Source: Trichoplax sp. H2 (taxonomy: Eukaryota > Placozoa > Uniplacotomia > Trichoplacea). From it: 64,000 bases of DNA. Made by a program: the position numbers and the translations under genes. Where the stretch lies: positions 62,001-126,000 of the forward strand of contig NOWV01000180.1 of assembly GCA_003344405.1 (NCBI GenBank), written 5' to 3'. The notes below the pieces were generated by a model. It ran no database searches and had not been told where the DNA came from. It saw nothing but the letters and a program-made list of their open reading frames with translations. Each line of letters opens with the position of its first letter. Positions within the stretch are counted from its first letter, which is position 1. Shown in pieces: positions 39,470-52,131 of this stretch.

Positions 39470-42400
39470 CAACGTAAATGTCGAAAAATCCTGAAAAGCT
39501 GAGCAAATGCTACTAATAATACATAAATTGCTGTAATAAAATTAGAATGAATAGTGTAGCTGCAACTGAAAATATTTTACAAAGATATTGCTATCCTTGT
39601 AGGAACAAATGTTAACTATATTTTATTTTATTAAATAAAAATAATTGCAATGATCAGATTCAAATGAAATCCTTATCGTACTGAATAAGTAAACTGTAAC
39701 TTTTGGATGAGTGACTTTGTTGACCAACTATTACAAGTATTTATAACACGCATTACCTGGTAACCATTAGCAATATGATTAATTTCTTATTGTTTACCCT
39801 AGGTTAATAAATTAAGTTTTACGAGTTTACTTCATATTCTTTCAGCATGATACACTTTTTATTCGTACTTCGGACTCGAGCTGTTGGTTAAAATAGCAAG
39901 CTTTATATAAGTGTCATTCTTCAAACAGTGCATTTATCTAGTTTAAATCTATTCGTTAACTTTTTTACCCTTTACGCTACCATCATCAGATGTTTTATAT
40001 TTAAACTTGGGTTGGAATTGTTGGTTTAAGAATAACATCCTTATATTTGTAGTTAGCAATTTAACTCCTCCCATACGCCTAAAGGAATGAGCATACTCAA
40101 CCTACACAAGTGAAGACTAAAAATTGTCGATAACCATTTATATTATTATACAAATACATTATCCGAATCTTGAACAATAATGGAAACGGTCGATTAGGTA
40201 AAGTACAGTATTTATGTCAGTCAATAAACCATCGGATCTCACGAAACAACATTCCCTACCCCTATTGTATGCGATACTAGCCAGGAATGTTAATATCTTA
40301 TCCAGTACGAGAGTGTCACTTATAATATCAATTATGCCATCGCTAATTTCAACGAAATAGTAACGATATTCAAAATACTGTAGAAAAATGAGTACGGTAT
40401 CATGCCCAGGTTCAATAAACACTTAGTTCCTGCTTCGTCTTCAGTAAAAGAAAGCATATTTACCACAAAATTTCTTATTAGAGAGTGAGTCCATTCAGTT
40501 TAAGTTGGCAGACTATGAGGAACCTAATGTGCTTTACAACGAATAATAGTACACGAATGTGTGGAATATTTTCTATGAAATTTTACTTTTTCTATTAATA
40601 CAGTACAGGAACAAAAAATATTGGATAATAACGACACGATGTAATAGCGAAAGTAAATTTTACTTATTCATAACAATTGTAAATTAACGATACCCCTTTA
40701 AATATATGTAGTATATACTGCTGGTTATTGATTGAAATTTTCTCCTAATTACTGTTAATTTTAGACAGTCGTTAAAGAATAACATTCAGCTCCTAGAAAA
40801 ATTTTGCATTGTATTACACACGTAGAAATTTTCTGTACCTAAAAAGGGGGAATAGACTCCGTTGACATCTATTAACCTTAAAGAATAATTTCGGGTTATC
40901 AGTGTTTTAACCCTGGATTCCAATTGCCTCTGATCATCTTCACTTTAAATGTAATTATCTAATTAGACATGTAGTGTTTATAAAATTTTGTATATAACAA
41001 AAGAATTAGTGTAAAATTCTTTTTAAACTTTATTCACTGTATTTGATTCAACAATGTCTTCATTAATTATCTATAATCGAATGAGTTATTAATTATTATG
41101 GCAAACTGACCGATCAAAAGTATTATGAACCGTGTGAAATTGTAATGAAAATCCGATTATGCCGTTACATTTCAAATTAAAAGTGATAAAAATTAACCAA
41201 AATACATATTAAAACCTATCACACTGATATCATTCTTGTGAATGGATCTTCCTGACGAAAATCTAACTTATAGCTTAAGATCGAACCTGTCATACATCAA
41301 ATGCCATTAGATTCATTATATATTGGTTAACGTAAAACCATCGACAACTGCTGCACCGATAACTCGAATCTTTTGCAACCTGGTTTATTTTCATGCAATT
41401 TTTTAATACTATATGATTAATATCTAAAGGGAATATTGATTATTTCAATTACACTATCACATCTATCTACGCACAGTGATACACATGCTATAAATTTATC
41501 ATTAGGAAAGTATTGATAACACCGCAGAATTTAGGAGAGATTATACCATGAAACTGGATAAATATTGATAAAATTGAAAAAAATTAAATTCTACTGTAAA
41601 ACAAATATTAATTATTGCTTATAGGGCAATTAAATTTTTAACGTGTACTTTCCTCTTTAGCCCCTGATATTTACGTTTTATTATGAAATGTAAAATGAAT
41701 TTTATTGCTATAACTAACCTCCAATAATTAAATAATATATTCTTTTCGTTATCAATATGAGTATATAATTACATATAATGAAAAGCTATTTGTAGAGAGA
41801 CAATTGATATCAATACCGGCGAGAAGTAGAAAAAAAGTCTTCCAATTTTCTCAGCAATGAATTGTGTGAATAGAAGTCGATTATGTCTTGCTGTCTAGTG
41901 GAATGTGATAGAACAAGTAAAATGAAATAATTTTAGTAATATATCGGTTAAAAAATGGTTAGTAACATGACAATATCGAAAGTAGAGAGTCATTCAATCC
42001 AGAAATTCTCACTCTACTGTGCTAATCATCATATGTCATCACATTACAAAAAATTCTTTAGAGTTGGTAATTTTAATTCCAATAAATTTTATAGCCAATT
42101 TAATAAAATTGTCCTATGTACAAGTATTCCGTTAGACTTAAGAATTCTTAGAACTGATCATAGCATAAATATTAGGAATTAGTTAGCTATCGATATGAAA
42201 AATAATTACTTATAAATTAACTTACAAGGTAACTTTAATCTTGAAGTTATAAATAAGTCATTTAGGTATTAATGAGTCCGCTATTAAATTTAAACTGATC
42301 GACATTAAGAAAGAAAATTCCATACTGATTCAGAATATCAATCATTGCGGTTAGCAGTGAGCACGAAATGATTAAAATTCTTCTAAACTTTATCCAAGAA

Positions 42401-44902
42401 AGCGACTTCAATATTAAACCGCTCTAATATCTATATATACACGTATGTACAGTTGACCGAAAACTATATTAACAGTCCTACCTTGCATTAGATAAATTCC
42501 GATCGATATAAAGTTTCAGTAACTAGAAGATTTATCGTAATAATCGCTAATAAACCTCGAAATGATCGAAGTCCTTCTAGAAAGTATCTCAGAAAGAGGC
42601 TGTGACATAAAGAGTAACCCTAGCAGTTTTCCGGAAAGCCCCGTAGTAAATACCCTTTTCCCGTCTTGGATCGATATTGACCCATATGAAATATTAATAA
42701 TGTTAGGTATTAAGCTTTAAAGAGTTAAAGAATTCAAAAGAGGATTTCGCTATGAAGGCAATTTATTTTACTGATCTTAATCTAATTCTACGCGCAATAC
42801 ATGTGCCCTTATTACTGCGTTTATCATTAATAAATAGGACAGTGAAGATCCCTTTTAAATCTAAATAGGAATATTAAACTATAAATAGTACCTTCCGATT
42901 TATTTATTTATCGAATTTGCACATCTTGATGACTCTTTTAATACTCAGTCATTTAGAGCTAGCAAATAGTGCAGTAAACAGTTTTTCTATCAGGGGAAAT
43001 TAATGAAAAAAATACATGCGTTTTATTGATTACTGTACCTTTGCAAGAAGTAATATAACCAATATAAAACAGCCGATTACTATAAATATGATAGCAGGAA
43101 AGATATGTGACCTAGGCTAGAATTCAATCTTGGAAAATAGTGACAGATTTATGGCATAATGTATGGTATATTATGAAAAATCGAATGACAGCTACATCAG
43201 TAAGAATAATATTTAGTCGACGATTAAAATTTCTATTAATTCATTTTTCCATATGTGATATTAGTATTTAAACGCAAAATACGATAGTCATTTCTTAATA
43301 ATGGTTGCTATTCAACTTTAAGAACTAAAAAAGAGAAATACCCACACAGTGGTGGTACTGATATCATACATGAATAGAATTTAGAAATAGAGAGTAAATA
43401 AATTCCAGGCTTTATCGCTTATGTAACGAGAAAAGGAAGAATATTTGTAAATGTAAGCCAGGATATGTCGAAAATTGGTGCTAATTTAATTATTATGTAC
43501 CATGGATAAATATTGAAATTGTGCATTCATTTAGAGATCATTTATAGTGCATTTTAATACTCTAGGAATTTTTCGATATAGTTTTTGTGCTACTAACATA
43601 GCTAATAAAAACTTTCCTGCTAGGTATAGTTACAGTTATGATGAAATTATATTATTCTGTTTGCAAGCTTAAAACTCTACAGTTACGTAATGAATTTCCA
43701 GCGAAGATTAATTCGATTAGATTGTGATGAAATCATAATGTTACGATATATGTACAACTTAATCAAGTTTAAATGATATCGTTAACAATGAGTTCTCAGC
43801 GAAAAATTATCTACTACAGAGCTATAAGTGCTTAATTATCATAGAGAGGAAAGAGAGAAGAGAACATAGAGCGACTGTCGAATCTAAAGCTACGGTATAT
43901 TAGTCTACGATGATCGATTCATTTTTAATGGATAGGAAGGTTTAAATTATCATCATATTAATATGATCGGCATAGAGCAATTATATAGATAATCTAACAG
44001 AATTAATTATAATGACAAATGAAGTATGAAATTGATTCGATCTGGCTAAATTTTTAATGTTAATCTATCCTCCATATTATTCTCTCCTACGCCTATCATC
44101 ACTTTCTTTCACTTTTCGTGGCTGGCTAATTTAAGAGAATAATTAATCGATATTAGGCTATCGATTATCGTTGTTCATAATAGCATACAGTATTAATTAA
44201 TTAATGATAGAGCTTTGAGATAGACTTACTGCTATTGCGATATCATTTTATGCTCAAAAATAGAAAAACTGAATCGATTAAGATCGCTAGTATACGATTG
44301 GTAATAGTGTACAAATAGAGCAAAAAGTTTCCATGACATCTTACTCAATCTCATTGTAAAATAATGAATCTATAAAAAAATTTAAATAATGTAGCAGGGT
44401 AAGTTATAACTTCTATGGAAGAGTTAAAGTTGATTGAACTAGAGCCTTGACTTGCAATCATCCAGTTAAAATAGATTCGATTAAAAACCTTTCTATGTTA
44501 ACTTGCCATCATTATATCAATATAGTTAGACATATTATTCTGTGCAGAATGATTGCTTACTATAATATTTAATTAGTCAAAACGTAGATGAAATGAATTA
44601 AGCGTGTATGTAATAAAGGAGTAGAGCAAAAATAACGGTTTAAATTCATCGGTTGAGACAAAATTAAGACGAAATAATCCTACAGCACTAACAGATAGCA
44701 TTATTCTGTTTTGGAAGTAAATGGTACGGATAAGAGTTGTCATGATCTATTGCATACCAATCCATAGTGCATTCTTTCCTACTTCCTTTCCTACGATAGG
44801 GAATACTGCAATTTGTTTAATATTTAAAAAGCCATGGATAATGACGGCTTGTATTCTATCATAATAGAAGGCCAATGTATTCGTTGTCGTTGTTGAAGAG
44901 AA
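39470..44902. other. Gene-poor stretch downstream of ACOX-c
   Basis: A 5.4-kb, very AT-rich stretch. It has almost none of the GTAC palindromes seen elsewhere. The longest frames (87 residues, minus, 40159-40422; 75 residues, plus, 41955-42182) have no family signature and no clear splice partners. It may contain the 3' UTR of the Ser/Arg-rich gene at its right end. No repeat family or RNA gene is recognised. Confidence 0.55.
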
Positions 44903-45862
44903 TTAAGGAGTCTTAATTTGAGGTAAATGCATTTTGGAATTTTCTGCTGTTGTTCGAACCGCCATAAACGGTAATGCTAACTTAGCACGTTGTTCACCTT
45001 GAGCATAAGAAGATCTTCTAAAATACCTTTTCGATTTATCAGGATCGGAAACAATTTCATGGATGGCTGGATTATTCTTCATTCCATATAGCTTTTCAGC
45101 TGATTTTCTCCTTATGTAATGGATGTCTCGTACTTTTTTCTCTCGAGATACTTCCGATCCTATGGTGGAACTACGTGGTCGAGCAAGTAAGAATTTTTCA
45201 TCCATTTCAGCGGTTAAATGATTAACTTGAGAATTGATAATCTTATTATTAGTATCGGTGACGGTGACTGTAGTTGTTGTTTCTTTTGCAGTTGGTGATG
45301 TTGTTTCTTTTTGATTCGGAGATGATGTTTCTCTTCGATTTAGAGATTGATTAAGAGACGAGGATCTAGGTATCCCTTTACCTAGGCTATGAAGTCGTTG
45401 TCTAGAGCGACCAGTTGAATTACTTCTTGGTCGGACTTTTGCCTCTTCTTCATTATTCAATGATGGATCAGACGTTGTCCTATCAGCAATAGCATGATTT
45501 ACTATATCAGGATTCGATGCATAATTGCTATTGCTACCGCGTCTTGATGAATATTTGGCGCATGTAACATTGCTATTAGCAACGACCATACTTTGCGATC
45601 GAGGTCTCATCATAGCAGACGATTTATCTTGGCTAGTTCCAGCAATCGCTGCTACTGCTTTAACACTTCGAAGTAGACTGGCTTTCTCTTTAGCCATTTT
45701 TTTTTTTAAGGCTTGAGTATTCTTATCATATTTCTCTAGTTGTTTTTGTAATTGCCTATCATATAAACTATTCATGGATAGGATCTCATCGGAATATTCG
45801 CTCCTAGAACGGACGACGCTAACTGGCATATTTTTCAATGTTAGTGATGACCGAACACTCAT
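44903..45862 (-). CDS. Ser/Arg-rich, mostly disordered single-exon protein, unknown function
   Basis: An uninterrupted 319-residue frame starting at the ATG ending at 45862; an in-frame stop lies about 20 bp upstream of it. No family is recognised. Residues about 33-68 are charged, with heptad-like spacing (YDRQLQKQLEKYDKNTQALK), and probably form a short coiled coil. The rest is rich in Ser, Arg, Thr and Asn and is probably disordered. Basophilic-kinase or 14-3-3-like sites recur: RPRSQS (86-91), RRGSNS (107-112), RPRSNS (144-149), RPRSST (228-233) and RRKSA (251-255). A KET/TSP-rich low-complexity stretch spans 177-200. Codon use is regular and GC content is above the flanks, which supports a real gene. 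A cytoskeletal or scaffold phosphoprotein is a guess. It is isolated by more than 5 kb on each side. Confidence 0.75.
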   Translation of the reverse strand: MSVRSSLTLKNMPVSVVRSRSEYSDEILSMNSLYDRQLQKQLEKYDKNTQALKKKMAKEKASLLRSVKAVAAIAGTSQDKSSAMMRPRSQSMVVANSNVTCAKYSSRRGSNSNYASNPDIVNHAIADRTTSDPSLNNEEEAKVRPRSNSTGRSRQRLHSLGKGIPRSSSLNQSLNRRETSSPNQKETTSPTAKETTTTVTVTDTNNKIINSQVNHLTAEMDEKFLLARPRSSTIGSEVSREKKVRDIHYIRRKSAEKLYGMKNNPAIHEIVSDPDKSKRYFRRSSYAQGEQRAKLALPFMAVRTTAENSKMHLPQIKTP

Positions 45863-47742
45863 GATTTTTCTTGTGTGGTAATATCAATGCAATCAATAAA
45901 TTCTACTTGACTTTTAGAATTGATTCTTTCTGTCTTACACGATTGAAAATTTTTTCTTTAATAGTCTATCAATTTGTATAATCAAGACAAAATAATCATA
46001 ATGATCAATGCTTAAAGGCATTGACTACTTGTTTAATCAATTGAAATACTGAACCCCATAAATTAATCATTAATTTAGTGTAGCTAAAATGAATTAGCTG
46101 ATCAATACGGGGGGACAAGAAGCGAGAGAACTGGATGGCTTAGTGGCCAATCTTGTCGGTAGTATTATTCCCTAGTAAAAGATGAAAGAAAAATCAACAA
46201 GCGAAATGATTTCATTCGTAAACACAACATTGACTATGTAAAAAAGAGAAGAAAAGAGAGAGAAAATAGGCCAACTTTCAATATATGAATTAATCCAGAT
46301 CGGAAAAAAAAAAAAATAGACTGATCGAGTCAGAACTCATGACAACATTATGGCTATCCTCAATTCAAAGTAGTTCAACATAAATCCACGACTGATTTAA
46401 ACTCGTGAATTGGAAATTGAAATTACTTTTAATGATCTGTCGACGATGGTAGTTGAATGTTAGCGATAATAGGTCGGTGAAATAGCAGATATTGACTATC
46501 AGGTTGGGCAGGGGAAAAGCGAAGGAGGAATGAAATGAACGTATTATGACTGATGATTTCTTCTATAACCACTGACTTTCATTGAATATTCATGCAAAAA
46601 TAAAACCTTAATACAATCAATATGTTGATGACTTCTTTAAATGCTAATCAAATCCAACTTCTGTTATGTTTTATTCGTACATCATTTCCAAATCAGACTA
46701 TTGTCGGCTAGCATTCAAATTTACTCAACTATTATTATCTTTCAACTTCGTTTAAATAGGCAGCAACAATGGTGGGTGTTATTGATCAACCCGACTTAAG
46801 ATCCAGCCTTTTATTTCCGTTGATAGTGACAGCATGACTTCCTTTTGAATTAAAATTGCCAACATGTATTGACAAAAATAGAATAACATACTGTCCTATT
46901 CTCATAGTGAATAGTTAGAAAATGAAATAAAATTTTGGGGATTGATTTAAGCGCCTTGGTAAATATTCTTTCGAGTCGAGATTAAATTTTGATCAGGCCA
47001 TGTTGCGAAAGTATTTTCCACTAAAATCTATAAACTCTTACTTATATTGCCGTATATGATGATGAGTAGTTTCTATCTTATTGATGGAATATGGTCAACT
47101 ATCCATGATCGATTGTAGAATTTTCTCTTCTATTGAAATAGACAACGAGTCAAAGGAAAAAACAAGTAAACTAGAATAAAAGTATAGAATAAGGTTAATG
47201 TTAGCAACAGAAGAATACATCATGATAGTGCAATATAAAGGATCACCATGTAATTTGATATCATGTTGATCAATTCAATGCGTTACTTGACGACTATAGA
47301 CGGCGAACTGTGAATTTCTTTCTATTCATGTTGAATTTCTATGACTTGAATTGAGTTTTTCTACTTTCTTCCTCGTAAATTGATCTTTTTAACCTTAGTC
47401 AACGTCTATGCCCAAATAGAATGATTTATTCTAGGTGAGAAAAATATGGATGAAGAATAAACTACCGTAATCGATTGTCCTATTAAATTAACTATCCATT
47501 ACAAATAAACATGGAACTATTCTGGTCGAAGTTATCCAATTTTCTACCCATTCATTCATTTGATGCTACTATAGATTTTATTGACAATGTCGGATAGTAA
47601 CGAGAGATAAAATTTTACCTTGGAAGTCAGCTTAAATTATTCTAAAATTCATTTATGAATTCTTCTATGATTGGAGATTGTTACTACTAAATAGTTGATC
47701 GATGATTAAATATTCTAGCGTTCATTCTAATATTTGGACACG

Positions 47743-47941
47743 GTTGAAACATATACAAAACCTTTGCTTCATAAAGGAAATAGTAATGTGGAAAATTGGA
47801 CTATTTCAATTTTCTCATACACCTTTGAAAAAGTAATACAAAACTTGTGCTTCATATTAGGAAAATATCAATGTGAAAAATAAAAAGTCGAATATTTAAA
47901 CTTCTTATACACTACTGAAAAAGAATATAAAACTTCTAGAC
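47743..47941. repeat. Degenerate tandem repeat, about 80-90 bp period
   Basis: Units begin near 47743, 47824 and 47914 (the last partial). Each starts with a TGAAA(AA) stretch followed by a TACAAAAC or TATAAAAC block; in the two complete units CTTCAT, GGAAA and GTGRAAAA blocks follow. Divergence is high, so the repeat is old. No function is suggested. Confidence 0.5.
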
Positions 47942-50538
47942 AATACTAGCAATGATAGAAGTCTCTGGACGATAATAATTCATTGAGGGTGCGGTACATA
48001 AAAGATGCAGATCAAGTAGATAATTTTAATCAAATATTTGCAGGATTAAACAATTATAGGCAATAAAATCTTTCCATTCCAATTCAAGCTTAAATTGCAC
48101 TTTATAATACTAAAGGTTGTAGAATAAATAAGTGAAATTAGACCGATTTTCAATCGATTTTCTCTTCCGATTTTTAACGTCTAGCCAATATATTATGTTG
48201 GTTATTGTTGAACGGAAGGAGAATTCATTTAGAATTCATTTAGCGGTAAAATGTTTTCCTTCCGATTCTCATTGGATTGTACAATATCTAGGATAGGGTT
48301 AAGTGAAAGATTAAAAAATTATTGATGAAATTGGATCGAGTTTATCAACTCTTTTCCTTATAATTCAGACTCTTAGACTGCAATATTTCGCTTATTTCCT
48401 AAATGCAAAGTAGCATCAACGATTTCTCATAGGTTTATCCTAGAAAGAAAATAAATAGAATACAATAGATCCTTTCATTACCAAAGACATGCAGATATTG
48501 ATATCATTGAATAGAAAGGATGAGAAGGAATAGCATAGTATTACATCACTTCGATCTACTATAAATTAAATATTATGAGAATTTTCAATGATAGGCAATC
48601 GCTGATAGTGATACCCCCATTTTTATTGCTAGGAAATAATCGATAACTGATGGCTAATAATAATAATAACATTTTATTACTAGGAAATAACTAAATGATG
48701 ATAAACTTTATTCTTTTATTGCAAGTTACAAATAGATTGATGGTAGCTGAATGGATTAATGCATAGTAGACATTGATTTTTTACCATAGCCTCGTTGGCT
48801 ATATTAATTCCTCAATGATCATCAAAACAGGAAACAAAATAGACGATACTCATCGTGGAAGCTCGATTAATTCATCTATAGTATACCAATTGCTGATATC
48901 ATTACCATTTTTCTAGGCTACGGTATTATTCCCTATAAATAGGAATAAATCAAAATAAAAATGATCCACTAATCGCATTATAATTAATTTACCCTTATAG
49001 TGCTCAAATTGGCACTGTATCGCATTATGATGTAAATTAATGTTATACCTTTTCTTGACTATAGTACTAGCTGAACAAAGTAAGAATACTCTCTAATTCA
49101 CATAGTATTCCTAAAGTCAATACATGATTGTCCATGATTGATTTCAATTTGTGCAATTAAATCAAGAATAGAATCAATTCTCTATTTAGGTCTATTTCTT
49201 TCGATATACCATACCGATCAAATAATAGTCTGATTTCTACCAATTCAATAATGATGACATGATGACTTTTCATGATGAGTTTATACTCTAGGGATGATCC
49301 AGATGGTTTCATATCATTGAATAGCATTTCTATTTCTGTTAATGTCTTAATCAATAAATGAAATTATTGTATTTATTTTCTCTAGATAACATAAATTTTT
49401 TAAAATAAGTACTCATACTTCTATTTATTCTGAAGAATGGAAATAATGCTCGCATTTGTTATGTTTATCATCGGCTTAGTCAATAATATTTTTAAAATTG
49501 TCTGCAAGGTAATAATCAAGAAGTAGTATTAACAATAAATGCTTAAAGAATCCAAATTTCTCTCCCTTATCACACTTGATTTCCAAATAATATCGGATAA
49601 TACCGCAAAATACTCCTAGTTATTAATATTACATATACTTCATTCGATCTTGATAATTACTATTGGTTATTAAATTATTTTTACCATCATGTCTCTGCAT
49701 ATTCTTTGTTATTTGTAGATATATCTTTCGTTTTTATATTATTTTAATGCTAACTTTAATATCCATAATACTACAGATGCATTAATAACCAAATCTTCGT
49801 TCTTCAATTTCTTTAAAAAATAATATCAGGTAATGCCATAGATACTCCTAATAGGTAGTATTAACGCTTAAGAATCTTTCTTAAACGGTGGCCATTCTAA
49901 ACTTAATAAATTTCATTTGGTCGTTATTTGATGGGATTATACATAACTGTATCTTTTTGGTATTTTATTATTATGATGCTAACTTACTGTAAGTATCCTA
50001 CATATCAAATTATTATTAATTTCAAGAGAAAATGACTTTAAAAGTTACATAATTGTATCTCCTAATAGCTATAATTATAAATTCTTTCATATGAACTACA
50101 GAGGTTGGCTACAACAAGATATTTATTTAATAACTAGCATAAAAAAACATCCGTTTAAAGAATGAGATACTAACATAAAACATTATCTGATTGGATCTAG
50201 ATGATGTAAAATCATATAATTCAATCTGCTGCAACTGTCTGTATAAGGTTATAGTATATAACAATAATGCTATACACAAAAGGTTATAGCTATAAAATAT
50301 TCCCGACAGGTTATTTTTATAAATATTTATGCCATTAAATAAAAGTACTTTGCGTAAACGTAGCAAAAGCAGCCATTCAATTATATAAAAGTAGAAATAG
50401 TAAGAGAGCGATTGTATGGACATTTCATAATACCGGTCCTACAATGCAAATGGAGATGAAATAAATAACTTTCAGAATCTAAGTAACTATAAATTATTGT
50501 AAAAACTTAACTATAGGGCTATTAGTTGGACCATATTA

Positions 50539-50643
50539 CTATGAAATGGCCGTCGCTTTCTTTATCATTCTCTGATCGAGCTGCTGTTGCACTTTCATCA
50601 AATTTACGAAGAGTAAATCATTCCGTTCTTGAACTGTTAACAC
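50539..50643 (-). CDS. Candidate terminal coding exon of an unrecognised gene
   Basis: On the minus strand an open frame ends in TAG at 50539-50541. It reads with unusually protein-like composition: Gln, Asp, Glu, Arg and Lys spaced among Leu, Met and Val, as in VQERNDLLFVNLMKVQQQL. This suggests a short coiled coil of about 34 residues. The frame closes upstream at a TAA, but two possible acceptors (TAAG and TTAACAG) sit just inside it. GC content is higher than in the surrounding sequence. I could not find a convincing upstream exon before RNGTT ends at 52132, so this may be chance. Confidence 0.2.
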   Translation of the reverse strand: MLTVQERNDLLFVNLMKVQQQLDQRMIKKATAIS

Positions 50644-52131
50644 TTACTGGTAGTAAGTTAGTAATATAAATGCATTCTCTATTATACTAGATGGAGATCC
50701 TAAATTAAAGACAATTTTAAATGTAGTTCAACATCACTACAGTGCTTACTCCTGGTATGAGAGTTCAATTTATGATCTACGATACGTAATGCTTAATATT
50801 TGGAATAGTAACCTACTATGCCGCAAAGATATGCTAAACTATTGTGCCTGTAACTAAATACAAACCTTACTATAATTAGGAAAATTTCATATCATGGTGT
50901 AAATATAAAATAGTATAGACAGAATACAGTCTTAATAATACTCATATAACGAGATCGCTATAAAATCTACTCCATAGGTGAAGAAATCATTTAATTTTCA
51001 GGTTACAACAGATTTGTATACGTAGTTCGCATTTGTATTATCCAAATGTTGTAGCGACTTTTATATATACATCAAATGGCGTGGAGATATAATACTTGAA
51101 TGATCGAATGCAACTTAAAAAAATTGGCGTTAATAACAATAATATTAATAATCAAATTTAAAGCTATCGTAGTGCTGTATATCTATTTATCGAAACGGAC
51201 GTAAAAAAAATTAATGATATCTACAGTAAGAATAAGTAATTATAAACCATTTGTGTAATGGAACATTAAAGATCAGTATTCAACGAGTTACAATGTCGTA
51301 TTGTGACAAATAAGAAATAAATACCTTAATTAACATGACATACTAATAAGATTCTTCACACACAGAAAATACCCTTCATTAAGCAGAAATAAATTGAAGG
51401 TATCAAATCAACTGTTCCGTCTGTAATCTATTTAAATAACAGCGTAAAAACGAAATATTTGTATAGTTGTGTCTACATAAATTATTGCATAATGAGGCCG
51501 TCTAGCTGTCTTGAAGGTGACATCTACCCATGACGTTTGTTCTCTATTGCGATAATAGATCAACAGGAAGCAGAAATAATATAAAACAACATTATCATTT
51601 ACACTTTTCCATCATAATGTAACAACTACGTTCAACATGACGTCAATTTTTAAACCAATTTCCTCACAATGTACCCAATCAAACTAACGCTGTTATGATA
51701 CGTCATGTGAAATATCAGTTTGCTATCTCTGTTATAATGCAGTAGAAGTATTTCCTTTCATAAATACATACATAACGAAAGATTAATAAGATATACATGT
51801 ACTGTACGTACAAAAAACAACAATGCCAGTTAATACGGTGTAATCATCCTAATGGGTACTAGTAGCTTAATAGTAAAATTGATCAAGTATTCATTTAATG
51901 TAATTAAATTTAAACATTTTTTCCTGCAGAAATTCGGCTACATTGTAAACAACACAGTTTAAAAGTTAATATGTAGGTACAGTTGTAAAAGTGGTCTGAT
52001 CTGTAATTTATTCATTGAAATAATATTAATTTACGATTATTCTATCATACGAGTACTACATCAGAAATTCGCATTAGCTGTTTACAATTAAGCTACGTCA
52101 TTCACTTTAGGTTTAATATTGATCAATAAAG

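Larger units (their letters stand above)
45863..52131. other. Gene-poor stretch upstream of the Ser/Arg-rich gene
   Basis: A 6.3-kb AT-rich region that should hold the 5' UTR and promoter of the Ser/Arg-rich gene and the 3' flank of RNGTT. It contains the degenerate tandem repeat at 47743-47941, a loosely repeated stretch around 49490-49960, and one coding-like patch at 50539-50643, listed separately. No other gene can be supported. Confidence 0.55.

Noticed and set aside
40159-40422. 87-residue minus-strand frame with fairly mixed composition
   Set aside because: It has no recognisable motif, no plausible splice partner and no compositional contrast with its flanks. It could be an exon of an unknown gene but cannot be supported.
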